Shown here in pieces: positions 7,661-15,653 of a stretch of DNA of 57,193 bases. Under the pieces are notes generated by a model. It was not told the origin of the DNA and did no database searches. It saw nothing but the letters and a program-made list of their open reading frames with translations. The stretch is from NCBI GenBank assembly GCA_002435715.1, contig DISD01000065.1, positions 1 through 57,193 of the forward strand, written 5' to 3'. This DNA comes from Rhodospirillaceae bacterium UBA6219 (lineage in GTDB: Bacteria; Pseudomonadota; Alphaproteobacteria; Rhodospirillales; Magnetospirillaceae). How positions within the stretch are numbered: the first letter of the stretch is position 1; each line of letters begins with the position of its first letter. The position numbers were made by a program, and so were the translations under genes.

Positions 7661-9283
7661 TCATGCTGCGGAGAGCCTTACCAGGAGCCGCTCCGTCCAC
7701 ACGCTCAGCATCTCGTCCGGGGTGCGTTCCCCCTGTCGGCGCAACACCTTCTTCTGGCGTTTACAGGTGACGAACGACGGGAGATCGGCCTCGGCCTTGC
7801 GGTCCCACTTCCCGCTGTTATCCACGAGGGCGTCGAGCAGGGGTTTGATGTGGCCCTCCATCTCCGCGAACGAACACTCGGCGGTGTAGCGCAACATCAT
7901 GGCGGCCAATCCCCGCAGGCCGGTGTGGTCCGCGTCGATAAGGACCGTCGGCGGCCGATCGGGGAACTGGAACAGAGCGACAAGGCAAGCCCGGCGGCCG
8001 CGGCCGGTCTCGGAAAACTCCCGACCCCTCTTTAGGAAAAAATGGGACAGGGAGACCTGTATGTGCGGCCGCAGGACGGCGATCCGGCGCACAACGGCCA
8101 CCAGCCAGGCTGTTTCCCCAACATAATCGTCGGCACGCTCCAGATGCTTGAAATCTATGGGCGGCAGGCCATTTTGCGAGGCTTCAGGATTAAGGCTGAC
8201 TGGAAATCGGACCGAGGTCGCTGATGTTGCCCCGCGTTTTCCACTTCCTCGGTGGGCGGGTTGTGAAGGCTTATCCCCGGCGGCGACGACCTTCAGCTCC
8301 TTCACCCGATCTACCGGTATATCGCGGAGGAAAGTGCTGAAGCGTTCCACCAGCGGCAAAGCCTTTTGGTGCTGGTTACGGCGGCTACCGGCCCGCGGAT
8401 CGATCTCTGGCCTCCCCTCCCCGGCTTCTGACAAATCACCCTGGGGGGTGCGCTTATGTTGGCGCCCAGCAGCATCTGCAGTGCCGTCGCGCACGATGTG
8501 CCGGTCGGCTGGATGGGAATAGGTCAGCCTGTCGCAGGGCAATGAACGACCGAACAGCTTTTCAATTTCCAGCACCAGATACTGCGTCCCCAGTTTCACG
8601 CCCCGAAAATCGATGCGGGTGTTGATGGGTGGCAGCTCCAGCGAGACATAGGGGCGATGCAGGCTGCATCGACGGACGCTGTCCCAGCAGCGTCGGCCAT
8701 CGGGATGGACAGCCAGCCAAGCGAACTCCTGCACTTCCAGCTTTCCCAGGCACTTCAGCGGCATGTTCTCGGTGAAGTCGATATGCAGGTCCGTGTAGAC
8801 GCCGGGCATGACCGGTACCACCAGATTGCCCAACCCGACCGGGTCCATGATCGCCCAGGCAAGGCGCTTATTGAGCAGGAACAGGTGGCGGACCAGTTCT
8901 ATGGTGGGGATCAGGCAAACCGCGTCGCCGACGTGGTAGCGCAGCACTCGCTGTTTCCAGCCCCAATGCCGATCAAAGAAGTACAACGAGGGCGGCACAT
9001 TGGCAGCATCTTCCTCGATCCCCTTCGAGAGATCGGGGATATCGAATTGCAACGGGACGCCCGTGGCCACTGTGGACAGCACCTCGCCGCCGGAGACCAC
9101 ATGGCCGGGCGTCAGCACCGGCAAAAGGCCGATCGGGACCCAGTCCTCACGCAGGGTCTTGGAGCGCAGGCGTCGACTGATCACGCGCACCTGCCAGCCC
9201 AGGGGCATATCGTTGCGGAAACCGCCCAGCCACCGCACTTCCAGGTCCTCGGGCTCCTCTTCCCATGGTTTGAAGCGGATCAT
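7661..9283 (-). CDS. tnsE: Tn7 transposition protein TnsE
   Basis: A 540-aa protein. The start ATG (9281-9283) overlaps the tnsD stop as ATGA, and the open frame upstream is only a shadow. TnsE of Tn7 directs insertion into replicating DNA, notably conjugal plasmids, by binding the sliding clamp and 3'-recessed ends. Length matches Tn7 TnsE (538 aa). Aligned segments include the N-terminal MIRFKPW, IPTIELVRHLFLLN (Tn7 IPQLELARSLFLIN), FDIPDLS, the PPxxxxxxxxGxKL segment, and the C-terminal domain beginning near residue 405. It is the last gene of the operon and converges on the methylase across 78 bp. No frameshift was seen, so the plasmid-targeting route appears intact. Confidence 0.9.
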   Translation of the reverse strand: MIRFKPWEEEPEDLEVRWLGGFRNDMPLGWQVRVISRRLRSKTLREDWVPIGLLPVLTPGHVVSGGEVLSTVATGVPLQFDIPDLSKGIEEDAANVPPSLYFFDRHWGWKQRVLRYHVGDAVCLIPTIELVRHLFLLNKRLAWAIMDPVGLGNLVVPVMPGVYTDLHIDFTENMPLKCLGKLEVQEFAWLAVHPDGRRCWDSVRRCSLHRPYVSLELPPINTRIDFRGVKLGTQYLVLEIEKLFGRSLPCDRLTYSHPADRHIVRDGTADAAGRQHKRTPQGDLSEAGEGRPEIDPRAGSRRNQHQKALPLVERFSTFLRDIPVDRVKELKVVAAGDKPSQPAHRGSGKRGATSATSVRFPVSLNPEASQNGLPPIDFKHLERADDYVGETAWLVAVVRRIAVLRPHIQVSLSHFFLKRGREFSETGRGRRACLVALFQFPDRPPTVLIDADHTGLRGLAAMMLRYTAECSFAEMEGHIKPLLDALVDNSGKWDRKAEADLPSFVTCKRQKKVLRRQGERTPDEMLSVWTERLLVRLSAA

Positions 9284-10929
9284 GTCCCCTCGTACGCTTT
9301 CAGAGCTGCTTCGACTTGGGGCGACGCCTGTTCCGGCAGACCGGCCAGGCGCCGCAATCGCCACGGTTTCAGCGGCAGGTGTTGACGCCTCAATTCTTTC
9401 GCCGCCCAGGTGATCCGCCGCAGACGGAACTGCTCGACGCCTTCGGCCTCCTCGGCCAAGGCACGGGCGGTCATCGGCAATTTGGGCAAGCGCGAAGCCA
9501 GCCAGTCCCGCCGCCCGAACTGACGCTGCAACAGTGCCGCCGAAACCCTGGTGGGCGGCGAGAGTGCCTTGATGCGCTCGGCCTCCACCCTGAGGGCCCC
9601 GCACAATTGACCATCCAGCACCGGCCAATCCCTCCTGGGCACCGAGCTTCGCGGGGGCGGCTGAACGCAAGCCACCCTGGGTGATCGCGGAACGCGGGGT
9701 CGAGGTTTCAGCGGCGCCCAGGGGGCGTTCAGGCCGAGACGTTCTGCATGACGACGGACAGTACCGGGATCCACGCCCAAGGCCCTGGCAGAGGCTCGCA
9801 GCCCAGCACCTTCGGCAACCAGTTGCCGCAGACGCTGCTGGAACAGCGGCCCCAGATCGAGGATGCGTGGCTTGCTGCCTGGGACGTCGGCAAGACTGAA
9901 CACGTAGCCGCAGGAACAGGAAAACTGGCCAATCAGCTTGCCGCCCTCGTGATGGGTTCCGGCCAATTGGACCACCAGTTGCCCATAATGCTCGGCCAAG
10001 GGATTACGGCAGGGCCAGGGGCCGACGCCGAAGGGCGGCACCTCCGCCACCGGCGCATGGGCGTCGAGGAACAGGCCGAGCAGAACGTGCTGAAGCGGGT
10101 GAAACGCTTTGCGGTGCTTGCGCGCCATAGCGGTCGCCCAGGATTCGGTGCCGGGCCTCTCCGGTTCGCCGGACCATGAGGCAAAATCCCGGTTCAGCCG
10201 CCGCTGGTCGATGCGGTCGTCGCCTTTGGCGAACCCACGTTGGCGCAGTTCGTGGTGATAGTGCGCGCCCCATTCACGGAGAGACATTGGTGGCGGCGGT
10301 GACCGCAACAGCAGGGCACATCGTTTCGCCACAATCCATGGGATCGAGGCCTCATCTTGGGCGTCCGACGACACTTTGGGGCAGTTGTCCTCGTCAGCCG
10401 CGATGAAGCTGTGCTGCCCGATAGTGCCCGGACAAACGGCGCTGTCCTGCAGGCGCACACCATGTTCAGGGCAAACCGCAACACCAGGCAACTGGTGGTC
10501 CCGGCGCCAATAGAGCTCGCCGTACCCGGCCAGCATTTCGGGGCGGCACACCGGGCAATAGCGCAAGGCCTTTGCCCCCTGCACCCGACTGGCGGCCAGA
10601 CCAAGCCGCACGGTGATCCACTCAGCATGACCGAGGAACAGGGCATCGCGGACCGCCAGCCGCACGTCCGCAGGCTGAAAGGCCGTCAGGTATGGGTAGA
10701 GGGTGAAATCCGCAAGCAGACGCCCAGGCGTCAATTCCCGCTGTGGCGGCAGCCGTTCGCTCAACGCCTGGAGATGCCCCTGGAGCACCACGCCGGCCCG
10801 CACCGAGCGGTTCCCGAACAGCGCATCCAATGTCCGTTTGGGGCTGGTCTCCCCCACATGGCGATGGAAGCGCGCCAGAAGGCTGTACAGCAGCTCGTCG
10901 GGATAAGCGGGCGGGAAATAGGGCAGCAT
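9280..10929 (-). CDS. tnsD: TnsD/TniQ-family target selector for attTn7
   Basis: A 549-aa protein. It has the TniQ N-terminal signature FPPAYPDELLYSLLARFH, a zinc-ribbon CPVC near residue 125 and CPEH about 30 residues later, and a helical DNA-binding C-terminal part with helix-turn-helix-like segments. TnsD binds the 3' end of glmS and recruits TnsC. The insertion next to glmS fits this role, and the length is close to Tn7 TnsD (508 aa). ATG at 10929 is chosen over GTG at 10935 because GGAG overlaps the GTG and lies 5 nt before the ATG. The gene starts 8 bp after tnsC and overlaps tnsE by ATGA. Confidence 0.9.
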   Translation of the reverse strand: MLPYFPPAYPDELLYSLLARFHRHVGETSPKRTLDALFGNRSVRAGVVLQGHLQALSERLPPQRELTPGRLLADFTLYPYLTAFQPADVRLAVRDALFLGHAEWITVRLGLAASRVQGAKALRYCPVCRPEMLAGYGELYWRRDHQLPGVAVCPEHGVRLQDSAVCPGTIGQHSFIAADEDNCPKVSSDAQDEASIPWIVAKRCALLLRSPPPPMSLREWGAHYHHELRQRGFAKGDDRIDQRRLNRDFASWSGEPERPGTESWATAMARKHRKAFHPLQHVLLGLFLDAHAPVAEVPPFGVGPWPCRNPLAEHYGQLVVQLAGTHHEGGKLIGQFSCSCGYVFSLADVPGSKPRILDLGPLFQQRLRQLVAEGAGLRASARALGVDPGTVRRHAERLGLNAPWAPLKPRPRVPRSPRVACVQPPPRSSVPRRDWPVLDGQLCGALRVEAERIKALSPPTRVSAALLQRQFGRRDWLASRLPKLPMTARALAEEAEGVEQFRLRRITWAAKELRRQHLPLKPWRLRRLAGLPEQASPQVEAALKAYEGT

Positions 10930-10937
10930 GGCCACTC

Positions 10938-12518
10938 CTATCCGGCCAAGTCCTGGAGCGGATCGCGCACGTATCCGGCCGCCTTCAACGCCTCATAGGG
11001 GGAACGTTCAGCGGCGAGGTTGGCTTGCACGATGCCGTGGACGGAATTTGGATCGACCTCTGGCTTTGTGCTTTTGGTGCGCCTCGGCGCGGCCTTCTTC
11101 TTGCCGGCCTGGAACTGCGCCAAAGCCGCTCCCAGCAGATCGAAGTCATCGGCACCGTCCTGACGTGCTCGCGCCAGCAGCACCTCGGCGATATCGTCGG
11201 CGATGCCCATGGCGGCCAGCGCCTGGCGGGGCGAGACTTGGGGTGCCTCTGCCGCCGGCGGTTCCTCGCGGACAGGCATGGGCGGGGCGTAATCCGCGAA
11301 CACCTGCTGGACGTGCTTCTGGAGCGGCCGCAGGTCATCATATTTCGCCAGAGCCTTTTCGTCGCCCCGCTTCAAGGCGTTGATCATGGGGGCGATCAGC
11401 TTGAAATCCTGCGCCACCACCTGAAGCAATAGCTCGCGGTCAAGGCGCTCTGGGCGGCGGCGCACCGCCCGCAGGCGGATGGCGCGCAACTGGGCCAGCA
11501 TGAATAGCTTCACCACCACGTCGATGATGCCTTGGCTTTCCTCGTACAGAACCTGCCGCAGATCGTCGGTCAGGGGCGTGACTTCCTGGGTCCACTGGTA
11601 CCGCCACATGGCTTCGACGAAGTGGTCCCAGGTGCGGTCGGGCTTCAGGTTGTTCCAGACCAAGCCGCCCAGGCCGCTGGCCCGACGTGCCTGACGGAAA
11701 TTCCCCTGCAGGACGGGCATCGCGCCATGGGTCCCCACGATCAGCACGGGAATGCCGATGGTGTTGACCAGAGTGACCAGGAAATTCAGCAGGACGTCCG
11801 GGCCGACACCCCGGGTCTGATTGAGGTGCTGGATCTCGTCGATGACCAGCACGCCGACGGCATGAAGGTTGGCGACGTGGAACATGTTGCGGATCATTTC
11901 GTCCAGGCCACGGCGCGGACCGGCATAGTCCCGAATGTAATTGGTCCCCAACAGGCTATCGATGGCCTGGAAGAAACTGATGCACAGCTGCTTTGGCGAA
12001 CCCTGCACCGGACAATCCAGCTTCAGCCAGACGATCTGGTAAAAGCTGTACGGTGCTTCATGATACAGAATTTGCGGATAGAGATTCAGGAGACGCTCAA
12101 CCGTCTTGCTCTTGCCCATGCCGGAGCAGCCAACCAAGGCCATACTGGATGCGGTTGAAGGCGTTCGCTGCTGTCCCAAGAGTAAATCCTTGTGGACGAT
12201 CCGGTCGTGGCCGTCCTGAAGGCGATAAAAATACGTCTTATTCAACGGGTTCCGGCTGACATAGCCCTGCCGGATCAGAACGGACAGCGCCGTTTCCAGC
12301 TTCAAGTGCTGCTCCAGCGGCAGGAAGTAGTTGTTCAGGCGTTGAATGCAGTGCACCCGCAGCTCATCGGGGAAACTGCGTTCCCGCTCATGAAATGCCG
12401 GCGGCGCGTTGAGCGCCTTCAAAGCCCCGGCCATGGACAGAATGGGCGGCAGATTGGCGATGAAAGGGTTGCCGCTGTATTCGGGCAGTTGGAAATCCTG
12501 GGGCTCATTTGTCGTCAT
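10938..12518 (-). CDS. tnsC: Tn7 AAA+ regulator TnsC
   Basis: A 526-aa AAA+ ATPase that links target selectors (TnsD, TnsE) to the TnsAB transposase. Walker A is GCSGMGKSKT near residue 130 and Walker B VGVLVIDEIQHL near residue 208. The ~120-residue extension after the AAA+ core is rich in Pro/Ala and Lys, as in Tn7 TnsC, where it contacts TnsA/TnsB. The start at 12518 is chosen because GGAGG lies 6 nt upstream; the ATG at 12524 would abut GGAGG. The gene begins inside the tnsB 3' end (14-bp overlap), suggesting translational coupling. Confidence 0.92.
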   Translation of the reverse strand: MTTNEPQDFQLPEYSGNPFIANLPPILSMAGALKALNAPPAFHERERSFPDELRVHCIQRLNNYFLPLEQHLKLETALSVLIRQGYVSRNPLNKTYFYRLQDGHDRIVHKDLLLGQQRTPSTASSMALVGCSGMGKSKTVERLLNLYPQILYHEAPYSFYQIVWLKLDCPVQGSPKQLCISFFQAIDSLLGTNYIRDYAGPRRGLDEMIRNMFHVANLHAVGVLVIDEIQHLNQTRGVGPDVLLNFLVTLVNTIGIPVLIVGTHGAMPVLQGNFRQARRASGLGGLVWNNLKPDRTWDHFVEAMWRYQWTQEVTPLTDDLRQVLYEESQGIIDVVVKLFMLAQLRAIRLRAVRRRPERLDRELLLQVVAQDFKLIAPMINALKRGDEKALAKYDDLRPLQKHVQQVFADYAPPMPVREEPPAAEAPQVSPRQALAAMGIADDIAEVLLARARQDGADDFDLLGAALAQFQAGKKKAAPRRTKSTKPEVDPNSVHGIVQANLAAERSPYEALKAAGYVRDPLQDLAG

Positions 12519-14652
12519 CACCATCCTCCCCCAGGCTGCGCAGAATCTCGGTGATGTCGGGTTCGCTGGTGTCGTCGGTCCGGCTCCCAGGGAACGGCAG
12601 CACCGTGGCCGAAGGCTGTTCCAGCTTGGCGAAGCGGAAGGCCTCCTCCGGACGGTTTGCCGCCTTTTCCGCCGCCCGGTTCTTGCGAACGCCCTTGGTG
12701 CGCTGGCTGTCGCTCTCGGTGTTGAAGGCCCGCGCCGCGCCGGCCTTCTTCTCCGCCCTGTCGATCACCTCTTGAATGGCGTCGTTGAGGCTGAACTGGC
12801 CGCTCAGTTGATTGGGGTGGCTGGCCACCACTTGGCGGCGGTCTTCCTTGCGCAACTGGTCGATTTCCCACAGGGATTTGCCGCGATAATCGGCGCTTGC
12901 GTCCGTCAAGGCGCAGGGAATGAAGCGAACCCGCTCCCCCTCTTCCTGCAGGTAGATATCGTCCATCAGCCGCGGATCGTAGGACACGCGAACTTTCCAG
13001 GTGCCCTTCTGGCGAGCGCGTTCGAACCAATGCTCCTCCAGCGCCTTGGCACAGCTGTAGAAGCAGCCCCAGAAGCGAATGCCCTTGGCTGTCACCGTGG
13101 CTTCGTCACTGGGCATCAGGGCCAGCCGGACCGTCTCGGACGGGAAGGACCGCAGGAAACCGCTGCGATTGACGATCCCCCAGTGCCACAGTTCTATGGG
13201 CACGGGCGGCGCCTCGTCGGCGATCATTTCCGGGGTCCGCCGGTACTCCTTCAGGACGTGATGGTTGTTGTAGTAGAGGACGCAACGGATGAAGATTTCC
13301 GTGAAATCGGCCAGATCCAGCTTGCCGTCCAGCCGGTAGTCACGCGCCCCACGTTCGTTGAAGTCGGGGGCGATATAACCGGGGGCATAGGCTTTGAACT
13401 TCGCCGGGATCATGTTGAAGCGCTGCTCGACAATCCCCTTCCAGTCCGCCCGGTACGGGGCGGCGTTTTCCACGTTGACCCGCAAGGTCTTGATCAGCGT
13501 TTCCACCATGGCCCCGGCCATTTCGCCACGGTCGCCGAGCAACCGGTCGGGCATGGCGTCGCACGGCCAGTCGGCTTCCTCGATCTCGATCCCGAAACGG
13601 CGGCAGTACTCGACCTTGGGCTCGGCGGCATTGGCCAAGGCCATCATCGCCCCCACCCAGGACGGCCCTTCCAGGCCGATATAGAGCCCGGCGATCATCC
13701 GGCTGAACACGTCGATGACGATGTAGACCACCGGGCGACCGACGATCTTGTTGGGGTCGAAGCGGGAGACCAGGTAGACGTCGCCGATGGTGGCGTCAAT
13801 CTGGTAGCGGAATCCGGGACCGACGGTTTCCGCCGTGGACGAACCAAGGATGGCCCGCATGTCCTTGTCGTAGACGCGGGGTGTCCGGCGGATACGTTCG
13901 TTGTGGAAGATGTCGTTGTCCTTTTCGTACCAGTAACGGAACTGCCGCAGGGTCGGATACGGCGGCCGGGCCACGTATTCGAATCGGCCGGTGCGCTCGT
14001 TCAGCACCCGCTCGGAATAGTGATCCTTGACGATCCGCTCATGGCACTCCCGCAGATCGAGTTGCTTGTTGCGTTTGTAGGCCATGATCGAGGACAGGAA
14101 GAGTTGCCGTGTATCGGCATCAATCACGGCGCTGAAGGTATTGCCTTCGGCGCCGCTCCGCCGCCGGTTCGGGGAAATATTCTTCTCGCGGCCACGGGCA
14201 CCGCTTCGGGTGTAATCGGGCAGCAAGGCATTGGGCACCATTCCCCGCTGCCAATAGCGCCGCAACAGCCGGTACACGGTCTGCTTGGTCGTCTTTCCGG
14301 CATAGACCAGGGCCGCGACGGCTTCGCCACGCACCCTGGGCTTGAAGATATCCGGCATGTTCAGGGCCAGCGGTTGGATCAGTTCCCAGGCCCGATCCCG
14401 CCGTTCCTTGTGGCTGTCGGGCAATCCAGAATCCACGAGGGGCGCCAGCCACTGGTCGTCGGGGAAAAGGGCGGCCTCGTCATGCGCCAGCAATTCCTCA
14501 AGTTCCAACGCCCCGCGAAATTCGGGGAAGGCGGACTGAGAGCGCACGTCGACGACGTAGTATCCCCGCCCCAGCGGATCGACCCACAGGACGCGAAAGA
14601 CAACGCCTTCCGACTTGATCTCGACCAGTTGGTTGGTCAGCAGCTCGGTCAT
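12505..14652 (-). CDS. tnsB: Tn7 DDE transposase TnsB
   Basis: A 715-aa member of the retroviral-integrase superfamily that binds the transposon ends and joins 3' ends to target DNA. The catalytic core is visible: first Asp in YQIDATIGDV, second Asp in LLGDRGEM, and Glu in WKGIVEQRFN. Helical DNA-binding domains precede it (residues 1-260) and a long basic C-terminal tail follows. Length is close to Tn7 TnsB (702 aa). The start overlaps the tnsA stop as ATGA. Its expected binding sites are the 20-bp repeats at 15561-15620. Confidence 0.93.
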   Translation of the reverse strand: MTELLTNQLVEIKSEGVVFRVLWVDPLGRGYYVVDVRSQSAFPEFRGALELEELLAHDEAALFPDDQWLAPLVDSGLPDSHKERRDRAWELIQPLALNMPDIFKPRVRGEAVAALVYAGKTTKQTVYRLLRRYWQRGMVPNALLPDYTRSGARGREKNISPNRRRSGAEGNTFSAVIDADTRQLFLSSIMAYKRNKQLDLRECHERIVKDHYSERVLNERTGRFEYVARPPYPTLRQFRYWYEKDNDIFHNERIRRTPRVYDKDMRAILGSSTAETVGPGFRYQIDATIGDVYLVSRFDPNKIVGRPVVYIVIDVFSRMIAGLYIGLEGPSWVGAMMALANAAEPKVEYCRRFGIEIEEADWPCDAMPDRLLGDRGEMAGAMVETLIKTLRVNVENAAPYRADWKGIVEQRFNMIPAKFKAYAPGYIAPDFNERGARDYRLDGKLDLADFTEIFIRCVLYYNNHHVLKEYRRTPEMIADEAPPVPIELWHWGIVNRSGFLRSFPSETVRLALMPSDEATVTAKGIRFWGCFYSCAKALEEHWFERARQKGTWKVRVSYDPRLMDDIYLQEEGERVRFIPCALTDASADYRGKSLWEIDQLRKEDRRQVVASHPNQLSGQFSLNDAIQEVIDRAEKKAGAARAFNTESDSQRTKGVRKNRAAEKAANRPEEAFRFAKLEQPSATVLPFPGSRTDDTSEPDITEILRSLGEDGDDDK

Positions 14653-15488
14653 CCCAACCTCCCCAGTTGGGGCGCGGGCGACGCGGCACGGAAGTTCTCC
14701 ACTGGCGAGGCTTCGCCCTGCGGCTCGGACATGTCGCAGAGCAGCCGCTTGCAGGCGATCAGATGACGTACCAACAACAGCGCTGTCCCCGGCTGCATGG
14801 ATAGACGATCATCCAGCGCCTGACAGGCCTGTTTCAGCGAGACGCCGCGCCATGACGCGATCTCGTTCAGGACCAGGGCGGCTTTCTCAGCGTAATAGCC
14901 GGGATGTGGCTGACTGAGATCGTCCAGATCGACGTAGTTGTGAACCCAGGCAATATTCCAGGTCAGGGTCTTGGGGACGTCCTCGCGGGTCACGATACCC
15001 CAGGGAACGCCTCGTGCCAGCCAGTACAGGCGCTCAAGCTCCAGCAGCTCGGCCGTGCGTTTTTCGGACAATGCCTCGACGGGTTTGACCGCATAGGCTA
15101 TCCGCCGATGCTTCCCAGCCACGACATAGTCCACCAGGAAATCCGTGGTCTGAACCAGCGGCACCCGCGTGTGGCTATCGACCGGATACTTGATCCCGGC
15201 CCGCTCGGCGATGGCCTGGGTTTCTTCACGATCCAGCGGGAATTGCTCGCGGATATCGACGACCGCGTCGTGCCAATCCAGCAGGTAGAAAAGGTTGACC
15301 TCGATATCGGAGAGGAAGTGATGTACCCGGCCGGTCTTGATGCCGCGCAGGCGGTGCGAGCGGCCCAAGGAGGGAACGTCAGAGATTTTCAGCCAGGGTT
15401 TGTATTCGGCGCCGAAACCTGTCCCGCGACCTTCCTTCTGGTAGCGGGCGATCAATGCCTCGTCCACGGAATATTTCCGTCGCGCCAT
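14649..15488 (-). CDS. tnsA: Tn7 endonuclease TnsA
   Basis: A 279-aa restriction-endonuclease-like protein that cuts the 5' ends of the transposon, so that movement is cut-and-paste together with TnsB. Catalytic residues of the TnsA family can be placed: Glu in FLSDIEVNLFY, Asp in TTDFLVDYV and Lys in AYAVKPVEAL. The C-terminal half is the helical TnsC-binding domain. The start at 15488 is preferred (GAGGTG upstream); the longer frame to 15515 adds nine residues with no better ribosome site. It is the first gene of the operon, 141 bp from the transposon end, so promoter and TnsB sites probably overlap and TnsB may repress the operon. Confidence 0.93.
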   Translation of the reverse strand: MARRKYSVDEALIARYQKEGRGTGFGAEYKPWLKISDVPSLGRSHRLRGIKTGRVHHFLSDIEVNLFYLLDWHDAVVDIREQFPLDREETQAIAERAGIKYPVDSHTRVPLVQTTDFLVDYVVAGKHRRIAYAVKPVEALSEKRTAELLELERLYWLARGVPWGIVTREDVPKTLTWNIAWVHNYVDLDDLSQPHPGYYAEKAALVLNEIASWRGVSLKQACQALDDRLSMQPGTALLLVRHLIACKRLLCDMSEPQGEASPVENFRAASPAPQLGRLG

Positions 15489-15560
15489 GGGCGCACCTCT
15501 GGCCTGTCGGCCCATCCACGGGAAAGCCTACGCCTGTGGAGAGCCTCAGGACAAGGGGAT

Positions 15561-15620
15561 TCAGTATGAAACTATTTCGTCCAGTATGAGACTATTTCGT
15601 CGATTATGAAACTATTTCGT
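15561..15620. repeat. three tandem 20-bp repeats, TnsB-type binding sites at the right end
   Basis: Three head-to-tail copies: tcagtatgaaactatttcgt (15561-15580), ccagtatgagactatttcgt (15581-15600) and cgattatgaaactatttcgt (15601-15620). The last 10 bases (actatttcgt) are identical in all three. Back-to-back ~20-22-bp sites are the hallmark of the Tn7 right end. The window shows three, where Tn7 has four overlapping sites. Confidence 0.88.
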
Positions 15621-15629
15621 CACCACACA

Positions 15630-15634
15630 AAAAA
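15630..15634. other. candidate 5-bp target duplication / attTn7 insertion point
   Basis: If the element ends at 15629 (TGT on the minus strand), the next five bases, AAAAA, would be one copy of the 5-bp duplication. They lie 20-24 bp beyond the glmS stop codon, matching Tn7 insertion about 25 bp downstream of glmS. The partner copy is outside the window, so the duplication cannot be confirmed. Confidence 0.55.
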
Positions 15635-15652
15635 GGGGCCGAAGCCCCTTTT
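15631..15652 (-). terminator. glmS Rho-independent terminator
   Basis: Read on the minus strand, GGGGC-TTCG-GCCCC forms a stem with a UUCG loop, flanked by A4/T4 and followed by a T6 tract ending at 15629-15630. It starts right after the glmS stop. The transposon lies immediately beyond the T tract, so glmS keeps its terminator. Confidence 0.9.
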
Positions 15653-15653
15653 C

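Larger units (their letters stand above)
1..15629 (-). mobile_element. Tn7-like transposon, tnsA-proximal (right) end with tnsABCDE and cargo; left end outside window
   Basis: The operon tnsA-tnsB-tnsC-tnsD/tniQ-tnsE (7661-15488) reads away from glmS, as in canonical Tn7, whose right end lies next to glmS. Tandem 20-bp repeats at 15561-15620 and a terminal ACA (15627-15629, read TGT on the minus strand) mark the end. The genes at 1-7582 are cargo. They differ from the host in composition, most clearly the methylase, which is visibly AT-richer. No second copy of the end repeats was seen in the window, so the element continues past position 1. The exact terminal base is inferred from the TGT rule and the distance to glmS. 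Confidence 0.9.

Noticed and set aside
9284..9670. N-terminal extension of tnsE (open frame to 9670)
   Set aside because: It is an overlap with tnsD in another frame; the ATGA overlap start at 9283 gives the standard TnsE length and N-terminus.
12409..14766. 785-codon plus-strand open frame
   Set aside because: It is the antisense of tnsB, where GC-rich codons leave the opposite strand open. No ribosome site and no recognisable domain.
15561..15620. possible CRISPR-like array or CAST guide array near tnsA
   Set aside because: The three 20-bp units are contiguous with no spacers, and no cas genes are present; TnsB binding sites explain them.
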